The notes beneath the pieces are model-generated. The model was given only the letters and a program-made list of their open reading frames with translations, had not been told where the DNA came from and searched no databases. 49,542 nucleotides of DNA from contig BQMY01000125.1 in the NCBI GenBank assembly GCA_022181065.1, positions 1 through 49,542 on the forward strand, in the 5' to 3' direction. Shown piece by piece: positions 18,182-27,249 of this stretch. The DNA comes from Melioribacteraceae bacterium. GTDB taxonomy: Bacteria > Bacteroidota > Ignavibacteria > Ignavibacteriales > Melioribacteraceae. Every line of letters starts with the position of its first letter. Position 1 is the stretch's first letter. Made by a program: the position numbers and the translations under genes.

Positions 18182-19052
18182 CTAAATCCTCTATAATATT
18201 ATTTTTTAAAATTTCTCCGCTAAAAACTTTTTTTGCGGGACCCGTTAACGCTATGTCGCAATACCCGTCAGCATCCGTAGCAAAATTTACTTTCAATCTG
18301 GCACCGCTTCTTACAACCAGATTCACCATCTCGCCCGATTTTTCAAGTGAATGCAATATTAAAGCAGCAGCAGTTGAACCGGTTCCGCAAGCAAGGGTTT
18401 CATTCTCAACCCCGCGCTCGTAGGTTCTTATATATAATAAATCATTTTTTAATTCTACAAAATTTACATTTACACCGGCAGGACTAAACTCCTTATGATA
18501 TCTCAATTTTTTACCCAATTCTCTCACGGGAACCAGATCAAGCGAATCATAAACGTTAAGGTTTTTCTCTCCGCGGTATTTTATATCCTCAACAAAAATC
18601 ACCAGATGTGGTGACCCGGTGTCGGCAAACGATCCTGTAAGCCTGTAATCGTCAACAATAAGGGAAATATCGTTTCGAATTTCCTTTACAGGCTGTAAAT
18701 CAAACTTAACAATACCATCATTAAAAGTTTCACCGCTGTAGGTTATTCCTCCGCAAAGAAAAGTTGTATTCTTAACAAAATACTCCCTGCTTCCGGCATA
18801 GCTTATGGCGCAGCGCGCACCATTACCGCAAAGTGTACCTGTTGAACCATCCGCGTTGTAATACTCCATGGAAAAATCTTTTTCACTGGCAGGGTCGATT
18901 AAAAGCAAACCATCACCACCAACCCCAAAACGCCTGTTACACAAACTTCTCACCAACCCGGGTGTAATTTGCAATTCAGACTGATTCGCTCTGTCAAGGA
19001 GAACAAAATCGTTTCCGGCACCAGTATATTTTTCGAATGAAATTTTTTCCAT
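18150..19052 (-). CDS. dapF: Diaminopimelate epimerase
   Basis: DapF (300 residues from the ATG at 19050-19052) interconverts LL- and meso-diaminopimelate for lysine and peptidoglycan synthesis. Both catalytic cysteines are present, in GNGARCAISY and LACGTGSTAAAL, and the N-terminus KYTGAGNDFVLLD is canonical. An upstream in-frame ATG at 19062-19064 would add four residues. The C-terminus runs about 20 residues past the usual end, into the next gene. It is divergent from the betaine-binding lipoprotein. Confidence 0.95.
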   Translation of the reverse strand: MEKISFEKYTGAGNDFVLLDRANQSELQITPGLVRSLCNRRFGVGGDGLLLIDPASEKDFSMEYYNADGSTGTLCGNGARCAISYAGSREYFVKNTTFLCGGITYSGETFNDGIVKFDLQPVKEIRNDISLIVDDYRLTGSFADTGSPHLVIFVEDIKYRGEKNLNVYDSLDLVPVRELGKKLRYHKEFSPAGVNVNFVELKNDLLYIRTYERGVENETLACGTGSTAAALILHSLEKSGEMVNLVVRSGARLKVNFATDADGYCDIALTGPAKKVFSGEILKNNIIEDLDGKSDFFDQI

Positions 19053-19068
19053 AACAAATACCAATTTA

Positions 19069-19123
19069 GCTTATAATAAAAAGCTATGCAATAAAAAATA
19101 GCATAGCGGCTTATAATAAAAAG
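19069..19123. promoter_or_regulatory. Hairpin between two 15-bp direct repeats in a divergent promoter region
   Basis: GCTTATAATAAAAAG occurs exactly twice, at 19069-19083 and 19109-19123, each containing TATAAT. Between them GCTATGC and GCATAGC form a perfect 7-bp dyad (19083-19089 and 19101-19107). It lies between the divergent dapF and betaine-binding genes, so tandem promoter elements around an operator are plausible. Confidence 0.45.
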
Positions 19124-19189
19124 TCTTATCTTTTTTTTAGGGTTGAAATTTTAATTTTTTCTTCACATCACAAAATTATCAGAGGTACT

Positions 19190-20056
19190 ATAAATAAGAG
19201 ATTACATTTTTATGTACTAATTGCAATTTCGTTGCTTATACTTGGATGCAACTCAAAGAAAGAACCAACCGAGAATAAAAACATTAGTATAATCTACGCA
19301 AATTGGGCAGGCACAGTTGCCCTTACTAATGTGACCAAAGTGGTTCTCGAACAAAAACTCGGTTACAATGTTAGACTCACCGAGGCTACAGTTAATGATA
19401 TATATCCTGCCCTGGCAAGAGGTGAATACGATTTTTTCATGGGTGCATGGCTTCCTAAAACACATGAACGATATCTGTATCACTATGATTACAAAATCAG
19501 AAATGTCGGGCCAAATTATCATGGTGCCCAAACCGGGTTGGCAGTCCCCGATTATGTTCCGGTTCAATCTATAACCGAACTTAATGATAACATTGATAAG
19601 TTTGGCGGCAAAATTACCGGTATTGAAGATGGGGCAGGCGTTGTCAACAATACTGAAGAAGCCAAAAGAGTTTACCAACTTGATTTCAGTATAAACACAA
19701 GCAGCACGCAATCTATGCTTCAGCAGCTCGATGACGCTGTTAAAAGAAACGAATGGATTGTTGTAACGGGATGGAGACCTCACTGGATGTTTTCGAGGTA
19801 CAACCTTAAATTCCTTGACGATCCGCAACAAATCTATGGAACAGTTGAATCAATCAATACAATCGCAAGGAAAGATCTCAGAAAAAGCAATCCACAGCTA
19901 TACAAATTTTTAAGAAAAGTTAACCTCACTCATGTTGAGATGGAGAGTTTAATAGATGATATAAATTATCTGCCGGGAAATCCTTACCAGGCGGCTAAAA
20001 ACTGGGCAGAAAAAAACAACGACGTGGTCAGTAAATGGCTACCCGATCAGGATTGA
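19190..20056 (+). CDS. Glycine betaine/choline-type ABC transporter binding lipoprotein, apparent ATA start
   Basis: This is an OpuAC/ProX-family substrate-binding protein of 288 residues. The family pattern is clear: NWAGTVALTNVTKVVLEQKL, GAWLPKTHE, IEDGAGVVNNTEE and VTGWRPHWMFSRYNLKFL, the last giving Trp residues of the usual aromatic ligand cage. The first in-frame TTG (19232) would leave only five residues before the lipobox Cys. Extending to ATA at 19190-19192 gives a textbook lipoprotein signal (NKRLHFYVLIAISLLILGC) with AGAGG four bases upstream. An in-frame TAA closes the frame further up and no ATG, GTG or TTG lies between. No permease or ATPase is adjacent. An osmoprotectant-uptake role is inferred. 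Confidence 0.85.
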   Translation: MNKRLHFYVLIAISLLILGCNSKKEPTENKNISIIYANWAGTVALTNVTKVVLEQKLGYNVRLTEATVNDIYPALARGEYDFFMGAWLPKTHERYLYHYDYKIRNVGPNYHGAQTGLAVPDYVPVQSITELNDNIDKFGGKITGIEDGAGVVNNTEEAKRVYQLDFSINTSSTQSMLQQLDDAVKRNEWIVVTGWRPHWMFSRYNLKFLDDPQQIYGTVESINTIARKDLRKSNPQLYKFLRKVNLTHVEMESLIDDINYLPGNPYQAAKNWAEKNNDVVSKWLPDQD

Positions 20057-20071
20057 GATTAACCTTGGGTA

Positions 20072-20107
20072 TTCGGGATTATTTATGTGATAATAAATAA
20101 TCCCGAA
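20072..20107. terminator. 15-bp perfect hairpin between convergent genes
   Basis: TTCGGGATTATTTAT (20072-20086) pairs perfectly with ATAAATAATCCCGAA (20093-20107) around a 6-base loop. It sits between the convergent binding-protein and thrC genes and includes the thrC stop codon and its last codons. T-tracts are weak, so termination in both directions is likely but not certain. Confidence 0.6.
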
Positions 20108-21362
20108 ATGTTGAATAATTAGCGGCTAGCGGTACAACCTTTTTTTTCTTTGAAGTAATGGCATTCAATCCCTCCGGTAGTTCAATTTTCATGTTAAGGA
20201 TCCCTTCTATTGTTCCCCCGAACTTCGCGGGGTGTGCCGTACCGAGTATAACTCCGGATTTTGCTTCCTTCGCTGCCAGATATCCTACCGCTCCATGAGG
20301 ATCAATGATATATCCCGATTTTTCATATACCTCACCGATAGCTTCCATTGTACTATTATCCGAAAATGTGAATGAAGTGATATCCTTTATCATTTCAGCA
20401 TGACTTTCATCATACATTTTCATCAACCGCTCAAAATTGCTGGGGTTACCAACATCCATTGCATTGCTTATCGTTCTTTCTGATAATCCAGGTTTAAATT
20501 CACCATTGTTAATGTATTTGGTAAAAACATCATTTTTATTGGTCGCACTAATAAACCCCTTAACCGGTAACCCCATTTTTTTTGCCATAATCCCGGCTGT
20601 AAGATTTCCCAGATTACCTGATGGAACGGAAAATCTAACCCCGGCACTATTGCCAATCTGATTGATCGCGCTAAAATAGTATAAACTCTGCGGTAATAAA
20701 CGCGCAATATTAATTGAGTTTGCCGAAGAGATATTAAGTTTTTCTCTCACTTCAGTATCGTTGAATGCCTGCTTTACCAATTTCTGGCAATCATCAAAAC
20801 TGCCATCTACTTCAATTGCGGTTACATTTCCACCATAGGTCGTGAGTTGTTTCTCCTGCAGTTCCGAGACTCTGCCGGAGGGATACAACAAATGCACCCT
20901 GATACCTTCAACATTATAAAACCCGTTTGCCACAGCGCTACCGGTATCCCCGGAAGTAGCTACCAGTATATGTAATTCCTTCTCATAATCTTTAACAAAA
21001 TAGCCAAGTACCCGCGCCATAAATCTTGCGCCAAAATCCTTGAATGCAAAGGTGGGTCCGTGAAATAATTCGAGGATGTAGTAATTATCGTAAAGGTGTT
21101 TGACAGGGGCTGGAAAATTGAAGGCATCTTTTACAATATCACCAAATTTAGCTTCCGGTATTTCATCTCCTATATAATCTTTCAGTACCTCTAAACCAAT
21201 TTCAGCCAGACTTTTATGTTTGGCAGAGTCTTGAAATGACGCATCAAGCTTGGGGATAAATTCCGGCATATAAAGTCCGCCATCATCAGCAAGACCTCTC
21301 ACAACAGCATCCCTGAAAGTGTAATGCCTGGCTCTATTTCTGGTTGAGTAATATTTCATCAT
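20079..21362 (-). CDS. thrC: Threonine synthase
   Basis: ThrC (427 residues) converts O-phosphohomoserine to threonine with pyridoxal phosphate. The PLP lysine is in FAFKDFGARF, and the phosphate-binding SVPSGNLGNL and the LVATSGDTGSA motif are intact. The two adjacent start codons (ATGATGA) overlap the thrB stop, so translation is coupled; either Met could be used. The final codons are inside a strong hairpin shared with the convergent gene. Confidence 0.96.
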   Translation of the reverse strand: MMKYYSTRNRARHYTFRDAVVRGLADDGGLYMPEFIPKLDASFQDSAKHKSLAEIGLEVLKDYIGDEIPEAKFGDIVKDAFNFPAPVKHLYDNYYILELFHGPTFAFKDFGARFMARVLGYFVKDYEKELHILVATSGDTGSAVANGFYNVEGIRVHLLYPSGRVSELQEKQLTTYGGNVTAIEVDGSFDDCQKLVKQAFNDTEVREKLNISSANSINIARLLPQSLYYFSAINQIGNSAGVRFSVPSGNLGNLTAGIMAKKMGLPVKGFISATNKNDVFTKYINNGEFKPGLSERTISNAMDVGNPSNFERLMKMYDESHAEMIKDITSFTFSDNSTMEAIGEVYEKSGYIIDPHGAVGYLAAKEAKSGVILGTAHPAKFGGTIEGILNMKIELPEGLNAITSKKKKVVPLAANYSTFRDYLLSHK

Positions 21363-22294
21363 TCTATTACTTTTGGACCAAGATTATTGATTTTTGAAAC
21401 ATAAGTCTGAACACCGTAACCCTGTTCATCAACAAATTCACCCAAAACACTCGCCAGTTTTTCTGCTTTTTTCCGTGAATTGCTGAAACAAAATAACGAT
21501 GGACCTGATCCGCTGATATTACAATTTATCGCACCGGCGGACGCAGCTTTTTTCTTCAGTTTATCGTAGAAAGGTAAAAGTCCCGCACGATAGGGTTCAG
21601 CAACCCTGTCAACGAGAGAACGCCCGATCAAATCAGAATTCCCGGATGATAATCCCGCGATTAAAGCGGCTGCGTTTCCTGATTGAGCAATTACATCTTT
21701 CATTGTGAATGTTGTTGGCAAAATTTGTCTTGCTTCACTGGTTTTAATTTCAATATCGGGATAGATTATCGTGCAATGCAATTTTTCCGGAACCGGAATT
21801 CTAATTATATCGACAGGATCGTAATCACGAATCAGCAGGAATCCGCCAAAAAGTGACGGCGCAACGTTATCCGCATGAATTGCGCCACTGGCTAACGCTT
21901 CACCTGCCAAAGCAAAGGGCAGAAGTTTTTCTGCTGACAGATTCAGATCAAGCAGAATATTCACCGCAAATACTCCGGCGACCGCGCTTGCGGCAGAAGA
22001 ACCGAGTCCGCTCCCGATACCCATCTTTTTGTGAATTGCTACATCAATCCCCTGCTTGATTTTCATCTCGTCACATAAAGCTTTAATCGCAACCGTTGCG
22101 GTATTGTTTTCGGTCTCACGGGAAAGTTTGCCGTTGTCACCGGTAATATCGGTTATAACAATTTTGCCTGAATCGTTTGTTGAAACGACGACCTCGTCAC
22201 CCGGTTCATCAAGCGCAAACCCCATTATATCAAATCCGGGACCCACATTACTCACCGAGGCAGGAGCAAATACTTTTATACTTTTTCTATTCAT
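21359..22294 (-). CDS. thrB: Homoserine kinase
   Basis: ThrB (311 residues) is a GHMP kinase that phosphorylates homoserine for ThrC. It has the N-terminal FAPASVSNVGPGFDIMG motif, the ATP-binding GIGSGLGSSAASAVAG and the C-terminal GAINCNISGSGPSLFCF. It is coupled to thrC. No thrA or regulatory leader peptide is visible in the roughly 190 bases upstream, so the first pathway enzymes are elsewhere. Confidence 0.96.
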   Translation of the reverse strand: MNRKSIKVFAPASVSNVGPGFDIMGFALDEPGDEVVVSTNDSGKIVITDITGDNGKLSRETENNTATVAIKALCDEMKIKQGIDVAIHKKMGIGSGLGSSAASAVAGVFAVNILLDLNLSAEKLLPFALAGEALASGAIHADNVAPSLFGGFLLIRDYDPVDIIRIPVPEKLHCTIIYPDIEIKTSEARQILPTTFTMKDVIAQSGNAAALIAGLSSGNSDLIGRSLVDRVAEPYRAGLLPFYDKLKKKAASAGAINCNISGSGPSLFCFSNSRKKAEKLASVLGEFVDEQGYGVQTYVSKINNLGPKVIE

Positions 22295-22485
22295 TTGTCT
22301 TTAATAATAAATCGGTCAAATTTGATGTTGAAGATATGGTATCAGGTTTTGATAAGCAATTACTAAAAAGGGGGACAGGCAGCAGTATAACAGATTATGT
22401 TTATATATTCATATATGTAATGGGGCTTGACAAATTATTTAAGATACGGTATAAATCCGCGTGATCAGGATATAAAAATTGGCAC

Positions 22486-22522
22486 AAAAAAACCCCTGAA
22501 AGCTTAGCAATCAGGGGTTTTT
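22486..22522. terminator. Bidirectional rho-independent terminator
   Basis: AAAAACCCCTGA and TCAGGGGTTTTT form a stable stem with a T-tract on each strand. On the minus strand it closes the T9SS gene that ends at 22615. The other 320 bases between that gene and thrB hold a REP-like palindrome and the presumed thrB promoter, with no gene. Confidence 0.85.
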
Positions 22523-22541
22523 AAGTTATATTTTTCTAACT

Positions 22542-22614
22542 CAGGTTGTTCCGCTCAGCCCTTCGAGAGCCTCAGGGACCTCGCCATCTTTCTGGTAGCT
22601 GAGCTATTCGAACC
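22542..22614. repeat. REP-like palindromic sequence
   Basis: This 73-bp imperfect palindrome has outer arms AGGTT..GCTCAGC and GCTGAGC..AACCT, and an inner CCCTTCGAGAGCCTCAGGG dyad. It abuts the stop codon of the T9SS gene, a usual place for REP-type elements. Only one copy was seen in the window. Confidence 0.45.
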
Positions 22615-25197
22615 TTATTTCAACAGCATCATTTTGGCGGTTTTGCTAAAATCACCTGCTCTTAATGAGTAAAGATAAACACCTGAGCTAAGATTATTTG
22701 CGTTAAATTCCACCTGATGATTTCCGGCTTCAAGAGTTGAATTAACCAAAGTAGCAACTTTCTGACCCAACAGGTTATATACTTCAAGTACTACATCCGA
22801 TTTAACAGGAATAGCAAATTTGATTGAAGTTGCAGGGTTGAAAGGATTCGGATAATTCTGCTCTAACGCATATGAAGTTACCTCAAGTGATTCAAGAACT
22901 CTGAAACTTGTAACATTCTCATCAGTAATGGTTACACTATTTCCATCTGCCAATGTTTCCTGTACACTTGAACCATTTGACAGGTAAACAATTGTAAGAT
23001 CACCGTTATTAGCCGAGATTGTTACCGGATAATCTAATGTTGAGATATTTACAACATTCTCTGTACCGGCAGATTCAACATAATTGCCGGATTTAAATCT
23101 TACATCGAAAGCTCCCGCAGGTGGTGCCGGAGGAAGACCGTAAGTTCCCGCGGAAATATTTTGCGCCAGATAAAGATTAAAACTGTTATAAGCATTATCA
23201 CTTACGGTTAGTTTTGTCCAGTTGCTGTTAACCTGTGGCAGTACAACAGGAGATTTTTTTGATGGTGCTGTATTATGTAAAATCATACCGGGGGCAGAAG
23301 TTTTAATCCAGTATCCTTTACCGGGCATTAGCATATCTGTGCTGGTATAAGATCCATCGAAGCCAAAGAAACTGGAAGCAAATATTCCTGCAGGTTCGGT
23401 GACTAAATCAGCCACAGCAACTTCCTGATCATACACACCAAAAATATTCCAGCCTTCCGCAAGAGGTATATCATCTGTTACAGGGGCACCCTGATGAGCT
23501 ATCATTTCAGGAGCGTCAAATTTCAACCAGTACCCTGCGCCATTTTCAAGAGTCTCAGCTACCTGATAACCATCGTTAAATAAAAACGCGTTTGATACTG
23601 ATGTCGGGAAGAGAACATCTTTTGTCATGTCAGATGCCATAACAGGAACTGAAATGAGGTTCCAGCCTCCATCGACATTAACTTCAGACATGATAGAAGT
23701 TGTATATTTAACCAAAAGAGTTGTAATTGAAGTATTTGTTACTTCCAGACTGTTTTGCGCTTTCATGTCAATATCGACAAGGCTTCCGCCAAACGGGTCC
23801 ACTATTCTGAACTGTCCATCTGGCAAACTTGCAGAATCCCAACTCAGTGTCATTGGAAAACCACCGTTTCCTGGCTGGAAGTATAGTTCCCACTCGGTCA
23901 TATCAGCTTCAGGGCGTATATCAATAAGTGAAGATACCGGAGGAGAAACTGGAAGAACAAAACGTGTATCGAATGCCCCTGCAGGAGGAAGAGGAGGTAA
24001 TTCTTCTTCACCCAGCATAACATCAACACCTTCGGTAGCATTCGGATGCGCTCCAAATGTAACAACATCGCTATTTTCGATACCACCGGCATCCATTACA
24101 TCTAAATCAACCAACCATCCTGCCTGACCATTATGGAAATAAACATTATCAACAAAAACTGTATTCGGTTCACCGGCTATGATGAGCTGTGCAAGGTGTT
24201 CGGTTGATAGTAAATTCGTAAAATCAGAAAGCGGTAAATCCATTGAAATCCACTGTTCGGTAACCATTGCGGGAAATGTTAAATCATTAAAGAAAAGGGC
24301 ATGTTCGGAGTCATCACCATTGCCATATACCCCGTCGGCTCCAAAATCAACAAGTTTAACCTCGAAATTCGCGGGATCATTTACCGGATCAGGTGTCCAT
24401 ATATCCATGTGGAAATGTGTCATCGCCGAAGCGTCAATTGTTTCGGATGTAAACTCAATACCGGCATACGAGAGGTTTGTATATTTCTTCATATAGTTAC
24501 CCATTACCGAATCATCAGTAACATCGGCAAGATCCCATACTGCAGACCATGTATCCACATAAACATCTTCATACACGTCACTGAAAAGAGAAATTACATT
24601 TGACTGGTGATAGGTCGGGGCAGGGGCAGGCATTTCCGGTCCGACATCACTGATAATTTGTTCCGAGAAAGTAATATTATCAAAATAAACTACGTTCTCT
24701 TCGCTTCTCTCTGTAAAATCGGGGAAAACCGCAAGAAGATTATTAGTCTCACCAATTTTACCTGAAAAATCAAAAGTCAGTTCTTCCCACTGATTTACCA
24801 AAGTATTGGCTACTTTAATGTCACCTGAAGACGCGCCGTCATATTCAAATTTTATACCGACATCACTAATAACAGATTTCCATACCATAATTTTTATGGT
24901 GCAGTTAGTTTCGTCAAAGGTGAACTCACCGATACCGGATGTCAATGTACCAGCCCATGGCATTCCCGTAGCGCGCGCTGTAAATTTCGCTACCATTTCT
25001 GAAGGATTGGCACCTGTCATATCAGGGTTTTCAATTACTTCCAATGGAGGATTATCATCATTTTCGAAAGTCTCCCATGTCCAATCAGAACCTGTACCGC
25101 CCGGTTCAAAATTTATTGGGGCATTTTGCGCAAAAAGAGTCATTGAAAGGGTTAAAAGGCAAATGATTGCCAAATTGTAAAACAATTTTTGTTTCAT
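22615..25197 (-). CDS. Secreted multi-domain protein with T9SS sorting domain
   Basis: This protein of about 860 residues starts at the ATG 25195-25197, supported by GGAG eight bases upstream and a signal peptide (KLFYNLAIICLLTLSMTLFA). The N-terminal half carries two carbohydrate-binding-like beta-sandwich regions (ISDVGIKFEYDGASSGDIKV; LVDFGADGVYGNGDDSE). Next come two PPAGAFD[TV]RF repeats flanking a GWNLISVPV/GWNIFGVYD region. The last ~85 residues are a type A T9SS sorting domain (NYPNPFNP, YNLLGQKVATLV, LSSGVYLYSLRAG). It is expected at the cell surface or in the medium; the C-terminal layout parallels the beta-helix protein at 1.4-5 kb. No enzymatic site was recognised. Confidence 0.87.
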   Translation of the reverse strand: MKQKLFYNLAIICLLTLSMTLFAQNAPINFEPGGTGSDWTWETFENDDNPPLEVIENPDMTGANPSEMVAKFTARATGMPWAGTLTSGIGEFTFDETNCTIKIMVWKSVISDVGIKFEYDGASSGDIKVANTLVNQWEELTFDFSGKIGETNNLLAVFPDFTERSEENVVYFDNITFSEQIISDVGPEMPAPAPTYHQSNVISLFSDVYEDVYVDTWSAVWDLADVTDDSVMGNYMKKYTNLSYAGIEFTSETIDASAMTHFHMDIWTPDPVNDPANFEVKLVDFGADGVYGNGDDSEHALFFNDLTFPAMVTEQWISMDLPLSDFTNLLSTEHLAQLIIAGEPNTVFVDNVYFHNGQAGWLVDLDVMDAGGIENSDVVTFGAHPNATEGVDVMLGEEELPPLPPAGAFDTRFVLPVSPPVSSLIDIRPEADMTEWELYFQPGNGGFPMTLSWDSASLPDGQFRIVDPFGGSLVDIDMKAQNSLEVTNTSITTLLVKYTTSIMSEVNVDGGWNLISVPVMASDMTKDVLFPTSVSNAFLFNDGYQVAETLENGAGYWLKFDAPEMIAHQGAPVTDDIPLAEGWNIFGVYDQEVAVADLVTEPAGIFASSFFGFDGSYTSTDMLMPGKGYWIKTSAPGMILHNTAPSKKSPVVLPQVNSNWTKLTVSDNAYNSFNLYLAQNISAGTYGLPPAPPAGAFDVRFKSGNYVESAGTENVVNISTLDYPVTISANNGDLTIVYLSNGSSVQETLADGNSVTITDENVTSFRVLESLEVTSYALEQNYPNPFNPATSIKFAIPVKSDVVLEVYNLLGQKVATLVNSTLEAGNHQVEFNANNLSSGVYLYSLRAGDFSKTAKMMLLK

Positions 25198-25429
25198 ATT
25201 GCGATCTCCGTATTTTTTAAGCATGGTTTATTTCTACTACGACCTGGTTGGGGTCAATAAGACTAATAATCCGCAATAAGGGACGTTGAATTATTTAATC
25301 TTTAAGTAGATAATACAAATTCCATACCGAAAAAACAATAACTTTGTTCTGTGAAAAAACAAAGTTTTTAAAGATACTCATTATTTGGATTATTACTTTA
25401 ATAACAGGGGTTATGAAATTGATAAGAAA

Positions 25430-25462
25430 TGGTGGCGGTGGCGGGAGTCGAACCCGCGAACT
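25430..25462 (-). pseudogene. 3' fragment of a tRNA gene (att-like)
   Basis: On the minus strand this piece reads as a T-arm (GCGGG TTCGACT CCCGC), then the 3' acceptor strand CACCGCC, discriminator A and an encoded CCA. The sequence further upstream does not fold into the rest of a tRNA, so only the 3' end remains. Such fragments mark the far end of elements integrated in tRNA genes. The surrounding 25198-25516 interval holds no protein gene. Confidence 0.7.
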
Positions 25463-25516
25463 TCTTCATTTAAAATCGGTTATTAAACATCTGCTAAAGA
25501 ATAATTTCATTAAAGA

Positions 25517-26431
25517 TCAGCTTAAAAATTCCTGTAACTTATAATAAGCTTCTTTATGTCTTTCAGCATCCATTCTTTCCAGATTCAATTGCTTCCATTT
25601 TACTGCGGGGAGTTGATCAATCCCATCTAATCCGAGTAAATTCCAATTAGGGTCTTTCCTCTTAAAGGATAACAAAAAGTGCTTCTCCTCATCTTTAAGA
25701 GAAGACATCACAGTTTCTTTTAGTGTCGCAAATGTTTTGTTTAAATCTTTCAACTGAATATCCTCTTTGGTCATTCCGCGAAACTCCTGCTCATAGATAT
25801 TGGTAATATCAATAGTGTTAGGATTAAGTAATTCCAGTATTGGGCGACCATGGCTGATTAGATAAACAATAAATGCTTTCCTGATTGCATCGGTAAATCC
25901 TCATTGACCAATAGCAAGTTCACATCAAATAAATCTCTCGGGTGCTGCCTGTCTAAAGCTGCGCAGATTTTGCCACCATATAAATCTGGTATAGATAAAC
26001 ATTTGGTTTTATATGATAGCTCAAATACTTCTTCAGCCTTTCTGCATAGTGCCCATTTGCTCTGGTTCAAAGACTGATCCTCTGATGACCGTATTGACCT
26101 CAATTTTTATTGTAGCATTCACAGTAGTTACTAGAAGACCACTTAAATTTTCCGAATTCCCCAACATACGATCAGCAATCTGCAAATTTTCAAAACACTT
26201 ACTAATATCCTTCCTAATTTTCTTCAGTTTATTTGTAAGATCAGCTAGTGTTTCGTCTCTCTCTTTTAGAGGAAGATAAACCAAATCAATATCTATGGAA
26301 AAACGTGGAAAATCCCGAACAAAAAAGTTAATTGCGGTTCCACCTTTTAACGCAAATTCATCATGTCTGTTGATAACAGGAAGTACTCGAAGCAATAGTT
26401 CAACTTGTTTGTAATAAATACTATCCTTCAT
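25517..26431 (-). pseudogene. abiEii: AbiEii-type nucleotidyltransferase toxin, split by two frameshifts
   Basis: About 305 codons of an AbiEii/AbiGii toxin-family nucleotidyltransferase are present in three frames. The first piece has the nucleotidyltransferase motif FALKGGTAINFFVRDFPR followed by SIDIDL. The second continues KAEEVFELSYKTK and GGKICAALDRQHPRDLFDV. The third continues FTDAIRKAFIVYLISHGRP to the C-terminus. One extra base near 26037 and one missing base near 25899 explain both breaks and cancel out. The family transfers nucleotides to RNA targets and is the toxin of type IV toxin-antitoxin and abortive-infection systems. It overlaps the antitoxin gene by 11 bases. Real decay (a common fate of toxins) and sequencing error are both possible. 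Confidence 0.82.
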
Positions 26432-27176
26432 AATCTCTAGGCACTGTTATTCTGTATTTTTTATCAAATGTTCCGTTCCTCACTACCATTCTTTCCCCTT
26501 TTCCGAAGTCTATCCGGGTTAAGTCAAGCTCTTTCGCCCAAGTGTGATTTACTTTTTCCGCCATCCACATAAATATACGTTTGACCTTTACCGAGTTACA
26601 GTTTTGAAGCAGATATTGCACCTTATTAGGTCTGAGTGTCATAAGATTTTCCATTATCTTCAGTGCCTCATCAAATGTCTGACCCTTCGGTATCTCAAAT
26701 AGCATTTCCAGAACCGCCAATTCAGGTATGGAGATTTTGAGTTCAATTCCCTCTATCTTTATATTTGTATATAATCCTTCATCTTCATAATTAAACAGTT
26801 TAGTTTGAGTATATTTTATGGATCTACTCCACTCCTGATTGTTAAACCATGCTGGCAGGCTTTCCTTGTAGCTCCCAAATAATTTTATTGTTTGTCCATT
26901 CTGTCTGAGGTAATGACCATATCCCTTTAATTCCAATGCACTTTTACTACCCGGATGTATATTACTTAACTTCTGCTTTTGAAGTGCCTCTATGCCGCTG
27001 TACCAGCCTACCTCATCCCCGGATAATTTGTAGGCTCCATATCCAAGAGATTCGAGCCAATTACTGTTTTTATATTTTTTGATGAGCTCTCGTTGATACC
27101 CGTTGCTTTGCAGATGAGAGGATAACTTTATAGTTCCCCTTCTCCATTCTTTGATTAACCTTTTTATTTTATTCAT
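26421..27176 (-). CDS. abiEi: AbiEi-type antitoxin
   Basis: This intact 251-residue antitoxin of the AbiEi family is encoded directly upstream of its toxin. The N-terminal region (about 1-80) has the winged-helix-like pattern of the family (WLESLGYGAYKLSG, W-Y-S-G-I-E-A-L). The C-terminal part (IELKISIPELAVLEMLFEIP and the following helices) matches the antitoxin's larger domain. In characterised pairs the antitoxin also represses its own operon by binding inverted repeats, and two dyads lie just upstream here. Confidence 0.85.
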   Translation of the reverse strand: MNKIKRLIKEWRRGTIKLSSHLQSNGYQRELIKKYKNSNWLESLGYGAYKLSGDEVGWYSGIEALQKQKLSNIHPGSKSALELKGYGHYLRQNGQTIKLFGSYKESLPAWFNNQEWSRSIKYTQTKLFNYEDEGLYTNIKIEGIELKISIPELAVLEMLFEIPKGQTFDEALKIMENLMTLRPNKVQYLLQNCNSVKVKRIFMWMAEKVNHTWAKELDLTRIDFGKGERMVVRNGTFDKKYRITVPRDYEG

Positions 27177-27199
27177 AAAACAAGCACTCTGGGTTCACA

Positions 27200-27217
27200 T
27201 TTATAATATATTATAAA
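27200..27217 (-). promoter_or_regulatory. 18-bp palindrome upstream of abiEi
   Basis: TTTATAATATATTATAAA is a perfect 18-bp palindrome 24 bases before the antitoxin start. It contains TATAAT-like hexamers on both strands, so it may be the promoter core, an operator or both. Confidence 0.45.
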
Positions 27218-27249
27218 ATTACAATGAGAATCACTTTGTTATTATACTT

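Noticed and set aside
22302-22480. A threonine leader peptide or riboswitch upstream of thrB
   Set aside because: No run of Thr/Ile codons with alternative hairpins and no known riboswitch core could be found.
23627-24127. A 166-codon plus-strand frame opposite the second T9SS gene
   Set aside because: It is antisense to a clearly coding gene, without a ribosome-binding site or recognisable domain.
25344-25544. A 66-codon plus-strand frame containing GGGGGSRTRELLHLK
   Set aside because: It is the antisense reading of the tRNA 3' fragment. This peptide is a familiar false translation of tRNA genes.
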